The translations under genes were made by a program, and so were the position numbers. A DNA stretch of 64,000 nt from Hahella sp050299855 (lineage in GTDB: Bacteria > Pseudomonadota > Gammaproteobacteria > Pseudomonadales > Oleiphilaceae), in assembly GCA_050299855.1 (NCBI GenBank), contig JBNKWQ010000010.1, positions 1 through 64,000 of the forward strand, written 5' to 3'. The notes beneath the pieces are model-generated. The model saw only the letters and a list, made by a program, of their open reading frames with translations, searched no databases and was not told where the DNA came from. Below are positions 16,175 to 23,754 of this stretch, piece after piece. The number at the start of each line of letters is the position of its first letter. The stretch's first letter is position 1.

Positions 16175-17539
16175 TCAGGCTCCCATTATGCCCAGGCCAC
16201 ACACACGCAGCGTTTGGCCGGTAATTCCGCAAGTGCCGGGGCTGGCAAAAAAAGCGACTGCTTCAGCCACATCACGGGGTAGGCCGCCCTGTGAAAGTGC
16301 ATTCAGGCGTCTTCCTGCTTCGCGGGTGAGCACGGGTATTGCGTCAGTCATTTTTGTTTCGATAAACCCAGGGGCGACAGCATTTATGGTAATACCTTGC
16401 GCAGCTAAATGCTCAGACTGGGCAGCAACGTAACCGATTAATGCAGATTTTGTGGCGGCATAGTTCGACTGGCCAAAATTACCGGCAATACCACTGATGG
16501 ATGACAGGCATATAATCCGACCCTCTTGATTCAAGAGCTGTTGCTGGAGCAGGCACTGGTCGATATTAAATATAGCCTTCAGGTTGACGGCCATCACTGC
16601 TTCCCAGAAATGTTCCGGCATTTTGGTCAGCGACTTATCCCGTGTAATACCGGCGTTGTGTACAACAATATCGACCTTGTCTCCATGGTTCTCCAGGAAA
16701 CCGGCCAATACTTTTGGAGCATTATTCTGGGTAATATCCAGTGTGATGGCGACACCACCGCAATTCTCTGCCACTTGATTTAAGGCATCCTCTGCCGCTG
16801 GAATATCCAGGCAGATGACTTTAGCCCCTTCCTGGGCCAGGCGTAAGGCTGTTTCAGCGCCTATACCACCCGCACAGCCGGTAACCAGTGCAGTTTTTTG
16901 TGCCAACGTAGTGCTGAGGGGGAGTTTGTCAGGTTCCGCAGCCAGAGTGTTTATATGCAGTGGTTGACCGCTGATATAGGCAGAATGATGACTACAGAAA
17001 AATCGCACCGGCATCTCCAATCGATTTTCTGAACCTTTATCCAGATAAAGAAGATTGGCCGTGGCGCCTTTGCGTCCAATTTCTTTGCCGACAGAACGCA
17101 TAAACCCTTCCACGCCCCGGGCGACCGCTGCGGCTACCGGATCTTTCATTTGCTCGGGAGCATTGGCGATAAATAGCAGGCGTGCACTGTAGTTCAGCTT
17201 GACCAGTGCAGGCTGCAGCTCATCCAGAAGGTAGCGAAGGTGCTCTGCTTTCACGAATCCGGTGGCATCCAGCACGATGACGTCTATAGTGGGCACTTTG
17301 TCTGCCTGCAGATCCTGACCGGTAGAAATTTGAGCACCTGCATTATCCAGGGCTTTTTTTAGAAATCTCTGTGCTATGGTCCGTACCGGGGTGAGGAGCA
17401 ATACACGCCGATTCTGTAATGGCTTGGGTTCGAAACCATTTTCCTCGCGGCATAAATTTATCGGGGAGGGCAGGCCCAGGGATTTAATCAGTTTGGACGT
17501 ACCCGGGGTATTGGCCAGGGTCAGAAGAAGATCAGTCAT
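16175..17539 (-). CDS. Two-domain FabG-like 3-oxoacyl-ACP reductase (SDR)
   Basis: A 454-residue short-chain dehydrogenase of the high-molecular-weight FabG type. The N-terminal ~200 residues are a degenerate Rossmann domain (VLLLTPVRTIAQRFL, VIVLDATGFVK). The C-terminal ~250 residues are a full SDR: nucleotide loop TGCAGGIGAE, NAGITRD, catalytic SSISG ... SNYAATK and a VAPGFIETKMT segment. It probably reduces 3-oxoacyl thioesters with NAD(P)H. These genes often adjoin a thiolase and a MaoC hydratase, but neither is present here. The gene stands alone on the minus strand. Confidence 0.88.
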   Translation of the reverse strand: MTDLLLTLANTPGTSKLIKSLGLPSPINLCREENGFEPKPLQNRRVLLLTPVRTIAQRFLKKALDNAGAQISTGQDLQADKVPTIDVIVLDATGFVKAEHLRYLLDELQPALVKLNYSARLLFIANAPEQMKDPVAAAVARGVEGFMRSVGKEIGRKGATANLLYLDKGSENRLEMPVRFFCSHHSAYISGQPLHINTLAAEPDKLPLSTTLAQKTALVTGCAGGIGAETALRLAQEGAKVICLDIPAAEDALNQVAENCGGVAITLDITQNNAPKVLAGFLENHGDKVDIVVHNAGITRDKSLTKMPEHFWEAVMAVNLKAIFNIDQCLLQQQLLNQEGRIICLSSISGIAGNFGQSNYAATKSALIGYVAAQSEHLAAQGITINAVAPGFIETKMTDAIPVLTREAGRRLNALSQGGLPRDVAEAVAFFASPGTCGITGQTLRVCGLGIMGA

Positions 17540-17699
17540 GAAGGTGCACCATGTATACGCGTGTCAGGTTAAGACCGCTTCTTAATTTTTTTTGGAATAT
17601 CTGTTGTTAAAGTTGACTCGTAAAGGTTTCAGAGAAATCGTGAGTGACTGGGTTGATAAGTAGGGATTGGCCTTAACACATAGCGTCAGTGGCCAGAGC

Positions 17700-17718
17700 A
17701 GGGGGAGTATTTCCCCCT
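17700..17718. terminator. Hairpin downstream of the M48 peptidase gene
   Basis: Stem AGGGGGA / TCCCCCT with a GTATT loop, 49 bp past the stop of the minus-strand M48 gene and before the FabG-like gene. No T tract follows on either strand, so termination is only possible. Confidence 0.4.
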
Positions 17719-17766
17719 AAAACTACTGGCAACAAATCACTATCAACAGCTACCCACTAAAGGCAG

Positions 17767-18519
17767 CTACTTAAGTTTGTTAATTGTTTTCTGAATGTTT
17801 TCCAATCGGTCTGAATTTGAGGGGTGCGAACTCAGGAAGCTGCTTTCTCCGCCACCAGCTTTTTTCTGTAATGTTTCAATGGCACGTTTCATTGCATAAG
17901 GATCACGCCCAATTTTTTTCAAGGATTTAACAGCATAGGTGTCCGCTTCCAATTCATCGCTTTGGGAAAAACGTGCATTGACCGCGGCATAAGCAAGCTG
18001 TCCCAGTTGGGACTGGGTCAAATCACCGATAGTACCGCCCAATGATCCCACTGCTTGAAATGTCGTGTCTGTCAGCAGGCGCTCGCGCATCTGGTTATAG
18101 CTATGGCGTAGTGCCACGTGGCCGATTTCGTGTTGCATTACCGCCAACACCTGGTCATCAGGCATAACGTCCATCAGGCCTGAATAAACGCGAACGGTAC
18201 CATCTGCCATCGCAAAGGCATTGATCTGATCAGACATGTAGACCTTGTAGTTGAGTTTGGTGCCGTTGATCTCACTTTGGCCTTTGGCCATGTTGGCCAG
18301 CCGTTTTGCATAGGTGCTGTTTGCCGGAGCAACCTTGTTCTGTTTATCCATTTCAGAAGCTGCAGCAGCGGAGGCCTGAATTACCTGGCTTTCATCCAGC
18401 GTGGTGGCCTGGTAAACCCCTTGCCCTACAGTCAGGGCGGACTGGGTATATTGGTCCATATTTTCACAACCACTGAGGATGACGGTGGCAATTAATGGGA
18501 TAGAAACCTTACGCAGCAT
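17767..18519 (-). CDS. M48-family metallopeptidase, lipoprotein (LoiP/YcaL-like)
   Basis: A periplasmic zinc peptidase anchored as a lipoprotein: MLRKVSIPLIATVILSGC, lipobox Cys18. The zinc motif is HEIGHVALRH, with the third ligand in a DELEADTYAV segment about 65 residues later. The C-terminus has the SSHPSNSDRLENI motif typical of these peptidases. It probably takes part in outer-membrane protein quality control, like E. coli LoiP and YcaL. The start is chosen at the ATG with AAGGA upstream rather than the longer frame. Confidence 0.9.
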   Translation of the reverse strand: MLRKVSIPLIATVILSGCENMDQYTQSALTVGQGVYQATTLDESQVIQASAAAASEMDKQNKVAPANSTYAKRLANMAKGQSEINGTKLNYKVYMSDQINAFAMADGTVRVYSGLMDVMPDDQVLAVMQHEIGHVALRHSYNQMRERLLTDTTFQAVGSLGGTIGDLTQSQLGQLAYAAVNARFSQSDELEADTYAVKSLKKIGRDPYAMKRAIETLQKKAGGGESSFLSSHPSNSDRLENIQKTINKLK

Positions 18520-18625
18520 ATTGCATTCCTTACCTGCTATTGATGATCGATTTGCCCAAGTATATCCAAGCTTGGCTATTTTGTGTGTATTGAATTTCCC
18601 CGGCACCTATCGGCAATTGCCGTTG

Positions 18626-19222
18626 TTAATCCGCAACAATGAGTGCGCCGATACCCGCGATAAAGGCTTCCAGCGAATTCAGATGTTCCTCCGGCAAGGC
18701 TGTATACAGCATTACTGATTGGGCATATTGGACGTCAGTAATTTGGCCCTGATGTTGTTCCAGCCAGTGTCTGAGCAACTGTTCATGTTTGAAGTCGCAA
18801 GATAGCGCCAGTGGGGTCAGCGAAGGCTGTTCAATGGTTTGCAGTTGCTCCATGGTTTGTTGTGAAGCCGCCGAGTACGCCCTCACCAGACCGCCGGCCC
18901 CCAGTTTGATACCACCAAAATATCGGGTAACGACCAGCATGATATCGCCCACGCCTTTGTGCTGCAGCACGTTGAGTATGGGTTTGCCGGCAGTGCCACC
19001 GGGTTCTCCGTCATCGGACATGGCAACGCTGTGAGGGGAGTTTGGACTACCCAGAAGATAGGCCCAGCAGTGATGTCGTGCATCAGGGTAATCCTGTTTC
19101 ACTTGCTCCAGAAAAGCTAAGGCAGCCTCGCGGTTCTGGGCATAACCAGCGCGCGCCAGAAATTTGCTTTTCTTGATCTCGAAAAGCGTTTCCAGGGTAT
19201 GTTCAGGGATAGGGTAGCTCAT
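18626..19222 (-). CDS. YigZ/IMPACT-family protein
   Basis: A 198-residue protein with the UPF0029 signature: FEIKKSKFLARAGY at the N-terminus, ARHHCWAYLLG, AMSDDGEPGGTAGKPIL, and VVTRYFGGIKLGAGGLVRAYS. The E. coli homologue is YigZ; the family is linked to translation control but its activity is unproven. The start at MSYPIPEH is chosen by alignment with the family. A TATAAT sits only 9 bp upstream, which suggests a leaderless or very short-leader mRNA. Confidence 0.88.
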   Translation of the reverse strand: MSYPIPEHTLETLFEIKKSKFLARAGYAQNREAALAFLEQVKQDYPDARHHCWAYLLGSPNSPHSVAMSDDGEPGGTAGKPILNVLQHKGVGDIMLVVTRYFGGIKLGAGGLVRAYSAASQQTMEQLQTIEQPSLTPLALSCDFKHEQLLRHWLEQHQGQITDVQYAQSVMLYTALPEEHLNSLEAFIAGIGALIVAD

Positions 19223-19534
19223 ATGGCGCGCATTATAGCTGAGAGCCGTCAGTAGAAATACAGCCGACGCAAAGGAGATATTCCCACCGCTATTAATTGG
19301 TGAGATAATGCTGCGCGTTTGTTGTGGGGCGTCCATGCCCTGTTCTAAGCAACAACGGGTATTTCAAACTTTATTAATTCTATTACTGCAGCTCACTTCG
19401 TGAGTCCGCCAGGGCGTATTGTGCCGGGTCGATTGATTATGCCGGGTCGATTTATGTAGTGCTGTCAGCTCGATGATCCTGTCGCCAACCCAGAAGCGCT
19501 GATTGTTGTGCACATGGTGTAGAGCAAGGAGTGT
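19223..19534. other. 312-bp divergent intergenic region with a direct repeat
   Basis: Lies between yigZ-like (minus) and a YkgJ-like gene (plus). It contains the -10-like TATAAT for yigZ (19232-19237, minus), a small hairpin CTCAC-TTC-GTGAG at 19392-19404, and a 13-bp direct repeat TGCCGGGTCGATT at 19422-19434 and 19440-19452. No gene is seen. Confidence 0.45.
19232..19237 (-). promoter_or_regulatory. -10 element for the yigZ-like gene
   Basis: Consensus TATAAT on the minus strand with only 9 bp before the ATG. The predicted transcription start would fall within about three bases of the start codon. No good -35 element is seen at 16-18 bp. Confidence 0.4.
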
Positions 19535-19861
19535 ATGAGTCTCTGTTTGTCTTGTGGCGCCTGTTGTGCGTCATTTCGTGTATCGTTTTATTGGGCGGAA
19601 GCCGATCCTTTTACAGGTGGTTCAGTTCCGGCAGAGCTAACGGAAAAGATCTCTCCGGCTTTGGTGGCTATGAAGGGAACCAATCAGAAAAACACCCGCT
19701 GTGTATCGCTGGAGGGTGATATTGACGGACCGATACGCTGTGGTATCTATGAGCAGCGTCCCAGTACCTGCCGTGAATTTGAGGAGGGTAGAGAGGCCTT
19801 CCTTAGAGCCCGCCGTAAACATGGGCTTGATGCCGATCTTATCCCTGTTGTTGCAGCTTGA
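19535..19861 (+). CDS. YkgJ-type cysteine-cluster protein
   Basis: A 108-residue cytoplasmic protein with CLSCGACC at residues 4-11 and further cysteines in NTRCVSLEG, IRCGIY and STCREFE. This is the YkgJ-family zinc or iron-sulfur binding pattern. Preceded by AAGGAG at good spacing. Function in the family is unknown. Confidence 0.85.
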   Translation: MSLCLSCGACCASFRVSFYWAEADPFTGGSVPAELTEKISPALVAMKGTNQKNTRCVSLEGDIDGPIRCGIYEQRPSTCREFEEGREAFLRARRKHGLDADLIPVVAA

Positions 19862-19959
19862 TCTTGGGTGTATGCACTAATGTGAATAAATTTTGAACTG
19901 TGTCACAAAAAGGACTAATTTATAAGCTGTCTGCAAACAACAATAGGGTGGGAACGAAT

Positions 19960-20613
19960 ATGATCACGCCTAATGCGGTCATTATGATAGTCAGTGCGGC
20001 ACTGGTATTAAGTGGCATTACTCTGTTTTTTGGCGGTCTTGTCTCCAACAACAGTGGAGAAGCCAAAACCAACGGGGTGTATGTCAGCTTCAGTCCCCAA
20101 ACTCTCCTGCTGCTGGCGCTTGGTGTCGGCCTTTATCTAATACCTAAAGCATCATACCTTCCTTTTAGTGATTTGAATCAATTGCCGGCAACTGCAGCAG
20201 GCATACAAACTTCGCAGTCTTATTCAGGGTCCACGATACCACCAGCAGACCCAATGGAAGTTTGGTTGATGGGTGCATCAGGTGCATTCCGCCTGGAATT
20301 ATTTTCTCTGGGGGAGCGGCAATATAATCTGGTGGGTAGCATGGACCTGTATCCGTTGGAAGAACACCGTTACCAGTTGTTTCTCGATGTACATCCTCAG
20401 GGCTCTTCTGCTATTGACGATTCCCTGATTGGCAATGGGGAGCTTTTTCTGGATCAGGGGCAATGGTATCTGATTTTCCAACAGGGGAGTCCGGCAATCG
20501 AAGTGACTGATACAGCCATTCCAGTGCTGATGCGCAGAGATGGCGACTTTCTTGTCATGCAGTACCAGGACAGCAGTGGCAGAACCTTCCGCCAAACCTG
20601 GCGTCAGATCTAG
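19960..20613 (+). CDS. Uncharacterised membrane protein
   Basis: Not recognised. Two membrane helices near the N-terminus (AVIMIVSAALVLSGITLFFGG and TLLLLALGVGLYLIP) are followed by a Ser/Pro linker and a soluble beta-rich domain of about 130 residues (DPMEVWLMGASGAFRLELFSLGE ... RTFRQTWRQ). Start at 19960 with GGGAA upstream is preferred; a GTG at 19900 would add 20 residues. It may stand alone, 98 bp after the YkgJ-like gene. Confidence 0.6.
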   Translation: MITPNAVIMIVSAALVLSGITLFFGGLVSNNSGEAKTNGVYVSFSPQTLLLLALGVGLYLIPKASYLPFSDLNQLPATAAGIQTSQSYSGSTIPPADPMEVWLMGASGAFRLELFSLGERQYNLVGSMDLYPLEEHRYQLFLDVHPQGSSAIDDSLIGNGELFLDQGQWYLIFQQGSPAIEVTDTAIPVLMRRDGDFLVMQYQDSSGRTFRQTWRQI

Positions 20614-20787
20614 CTTTTAAGTCTTTTATCCCCCTTAAACCCGGTCGGACATAGAACGCCGGGGGGCGGGAATATTTGTCATTTGTAACTGACCTTTCTA
20701 TCCTACGCACCGGGCGGGTAATTCCTGCGCCCTCCAGAATCTGAGCTACCCTGAATAAGTCCCTTTTTTAACTGAAGCGAGTGCAAT

Positions 20788-23658
20788 TTGAGTCTTTCTG
20801 ATTTTATCCCTGGCCAACGCTGGATCAGCAATACCGAACCCGAGTTGGGGTTGGGCATCATAGTGAATTATGAAAACCGCCGTGTCACCATCAGCTTTCC
20901 CGCTGCGGCTGAGGAGCGTGTGTATGCTGCCAGTAGCGCGCCTCTGAGCCGTGTGCGCTATCACGTCGGTGACAAGGTGTTCGATCACGATGATTTACCC
21001 TACCGCGTGACTGCAGTTGAGGAACTGAAGGGATTCATTATTTATGTCTGTGAAGACATGCTGGGTGAAACTGTAAACCTGCCGGAACTTGAATTGAATA
21101 GTGCTGTGCATTTCTCCAGCCCGAAGGACCGGATATTGGCAGGCCAGGTTGATAAGCACTCCCGCTATAAATTACGTTACCAGACGCTGAAAAACTGGGG
21201 GAACTGGCAACAATCTCCAGTACGAGGCCTATTGGGCGCGCGGGTGCAATTGCTGCCCCATCAGCTATATATAGCCAGCGAAGTAGGGCAACGGCATGCA
21301 CCAAGGGTATTGCTGGCCGATGAGGTTGGCCTAGGGAAAACTATCGAGGCAGGCCTGATTATCCATCAGCAGTTGATGACGGGCCGCGCCAGCCGGGTGT
21401 TGATTGTGGTGCCGGAAAGCCTGGTGCATCAATGGTTGGTGGAAATGCTGCGACGCTTTAACCTTAGCTTCACTATTTTAGATGAAGAGCGATGCCAGGC
21501 ACTGGAAGAGTCAAATGATGGGCAGAATCCCTTTGAATCGGCCCAATGTGTTATATGCAGCCTGTCACTGCTGGAACATAGTGAAAGGCGATTTACTCAG
21601 GCCGAGCAGGCTTCCTGGGATCTTTTAGTGGTAGACGAAGCCCATCACCTGGAGTGGAGTGTTGATGCCGCCAGCGTGGCTTACCAGAATATCGAGGCTA
21701 TCGCACGTAAAAGTGCCGGCTTGTTACTGCTGACAGCCACTCCAGAACAATTAGGTGTGGCCAGCCACTTCGCCCGTTTAAGGCTGCTGGACCCGGACCG
21801 TTATCCGGACCTGGAAAAATTCCAGAACGAAGAAGATAGCTATGCCCCCATAAATCACCTGATCCAGCAGTTGTTGGAAAGTAATGGCGCCCAGCAGCTT
21901 GTTGAGTCTGTCGATCTGCAGCAGCAGCTTAGCGCCAGAATTGGAGAGGCTGCTGTTGCTTCCCTGTTGGAGGAACTCAAGGATGTCGAGCAGGAATCAG
22001 CAGAGAGTGTCTTATTTAAAGCCGTAAAATCTCTATTGGATCAGCACGGCACTGGCAGGGTTTTGTTCCGTAATACACGCCATGCGGTACAAGGCTTTCC
22101 CAATCGTCAGCTTGTCAGTTGGCCGCTGGAAGCCCCAGAAGAATATAGCCCTCAGGATAGTGATGACGTACTGGCTTTGTTGCAGCCTGAGCGGGTGCTG
22201 GGGCCTGACTGGATCGCCATGGACCCCCGTATTCCCTGGCTGCTGGAATGGCTGAAGTCTCACCGTCAGGAGAAAACGCTGATCATCTGTGCGCAGGCAG
22301 ACACGGCGATGGATCTTGAGGTGCATCTGAATCTTCGTGGTGGTGTACGATCCGCCGTCTTCCATGAAGGCATGAATCTGGTTGAGCGCGACAGAGCCGG
22401 TGCATACTTTGCTGATCTGGTAGAAGGTGCCCAAGTGCTTGTCTGTTCTGAAATTGGTAGTGAGGGACGTAATTTTCAGTTTGCCAAGAATCTGGTGTTT
22501 TTTGACCTGCCATTGAATCCCGACCTTTTGGAGCAGCGTATTGGCCGCCTGGACCGCATCGGTCAACAGCATGATATCGAAATTCATGTACCTTTCTACG
22601 AAGACAGTGCCCAGGAAGTGCTTGTGCGTTGGTACCATGAAGGTATGCATGCCTTTGAAAGACCCTTTGCCGCCGGACAGAAGGTATATAAGGAATTTGC
22701 TGACGAGTTGCATGCTTGTCTGTTCAACCCGGAACACGATCATCTGGAGACTCTTGTGGCCCATACCCGGACTTTCAGTGACGACATGGTTAATGCGTTA
22801 CAGGAAGGACGTGACCCACTGCTGGAACTTAACTCCTGCCATCCGGACACCGCAGCCAGGGTAATTGCCGAAATAGAGGAACATGAAGTCGACAATCAAC
22901 TGCAGCCATACCTGGAACGGGTTTTCGATCTGTTTGGCGTAGACCATGAACCTCATAGTGAAGAGGCTGTGGTGCTGAGGCCTGGTGATCATATGCACAG
23001 TGCTCATTTTCCGGGATTACCTGAAGATGGTATGACCGCTACATTTGACCGCCCGACGGCACTCGCCAGGGACGATATCCATTATCTTACCTGGGAGCAT
23101 CCGATGACGGTTGGGGTGATGGAAATGGTGCTGGAGAGCGAATATGGTAATACCAGCGTCTGTGCTCTCAAATTGCCTCCAATTCAGCCCGGTACTCTGA
23201 TGCTGGAAGCAATATATCGCTTGCGTTGCCCGGCACCAAAAGCGTTGCAGGTTGAACGCTATGTCGGTCAGGTGATGGAGCGCGCGCTCATTGATAGTCA
23301 AGGGAATGATCTGGGGCATGTATTACAGGTGGAGCATCTAGACCAGCTTGGGGAAAAAGTACCCCGCCGCAACGCCCAGGATCTTGTGCGGCATGCCCGC
23401 GAGCAAATAGAAGTCATGCTCGATAAGACTCAAGCCAAAGTACTGCCGAAACAGGACGCCTTGATCAAAGCTGCAATTAACGAGATGAAGACTCGTAGCC
23501 AAAGTGAAATTTCACGACTGCAGGCACTGGCAAAGGTAAACCCAAACATTCGTGTTGAAGAAATTCAATATCTTGAAGAGCAGGCTGAATTACTGGAGAA
23601 AACGCTGCAGAAATCTCAGTTGCACCTGGAAGCGGTGAGAGTGGCAGTCGCAACCTGA
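20788..23658 (+). CDS. rapA: RNA polymerase-associated ATPase RapA (HepA)
   Basis: A 956-residue Swi2/Snf2 ATPase that recycles RNA polymerase. The N-terminal Tudor-like part FIPGQRWISNTEPELGLG matches RapA. Helicase motifs: DEVGLGKTIEAG (Walker A), DEAHH, LLTATPEQLG, and in lobe 2 IGSEGRNFQFA followed by RIGRLDRIGQ. The C-terminal RapA domain fills the remaining ~350 residues. The start is TTG at 20788, fixed by alignment of the first residues with E. coli RapA. Monocistronic, ending in a hairpin facing tssH. Confidence 0.96.
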   Translation: MSLSDFIPGQRWISNTEPELGLGIIVNYENRRVTISFPAAAEERVYAASSAPLSRVRYHVGDKVFDHDDLPYRVTAVEELKGFIIYVCEDMLGETVNLPELELNSAVHFSSPKDRILAGQVDKHSRYKLRYQTLKNWGNWQQSPVRGLLGARVQLLPHQLYIASEVGQRHAPRVLLADEVGLGKTIEAGLIIHQQLMTGRASRVLIVVPESLVHQWLVEMLRRFNLSFTILDEERCQALEESNDGQNPFESAQCVICSLSLLEHSERRFTQAEQASWDLLVVDEAHHLEWSVDAASVAYQNIEAIARKSAGLLLLTATPEQLGVASHFARLRLLDPDRYPDLEKFQNEEDSYAPINHLIQQLLESNGAQQLVESVDLQQQLSARIGEAAVASLLEELKDVEQESAESVLFKAVKSLLDQHGTGRVLFRNTRHAVQGFPNRQLVSWPLEAPEEYSPQDSDDVLALLQPERVLGPDWIAMDPRIPWLLEWLKSHRQEKTLIICAQADTAMDLEVHLNLRGGVRSAVFHEGMNLVERDRAGAYFADLVEGAQVLVCSEIGSEGRNFQFAKNLVFFDLPLNPDLLEQRIGRLDRIGQQHDIEIHVPFYEDSAQEVLVRWYHEGMHAFERPFAAGQKVYKEFADELHACLFNPEHDHLETLVAHTRTFSDDMVNALQEGRDPLLELNSCHPDTAARVIAEIEEHEVDNQLQPYLERVFDLFGVDHEPHSEEAVVLRPGDHMHSAHFPGLPEDGMTATFDRPTALARDDIHYLTWEHPMTVGVMEMVLESEYGNTSVCALKLPPIQPGTLMLEAIYRLRCPAPKALQVERYVGQVMERALIDSQGNDLGHVLQVEHLDQLGEKVPRRNAQDLVRHAREQIEVMLDKTQAKVLPKQDALIKAAINEMKTRSQSEISRLQALAKVNPNIRVEEIQYLEEQAELLEKTLQKSQLHLEAVRVAVAT

Positions 23659-23670
23659 GTATCAGCTGGG

Positions 23671-23694
23671 GTGGGAAGAGAGTTCTCTTCCCAC
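23671..23694. terminator. Bidirectional hairpin between rapA and tssH
   Basis: Perfect 11-bp stem GTGGGAAGAGA / TCTCTTCCCAC in the gap between convergent genes, with only 2 nt formally unpaired. No T tract, so efficiency is uncertain. Confidence 0.5.
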
Positions 23695-23754
23695 CATTCA
23701 CCGACCTGACTAAATTGTTAGTCGGAATGCCTTACCACGGAGTTAGTCAAATCG

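Noticed and set aside
22033..22764. 243-codon minus-strand frame inside rapA
   Set aside because: Shadow of the conserved helicase coding region; no recognisable protein.
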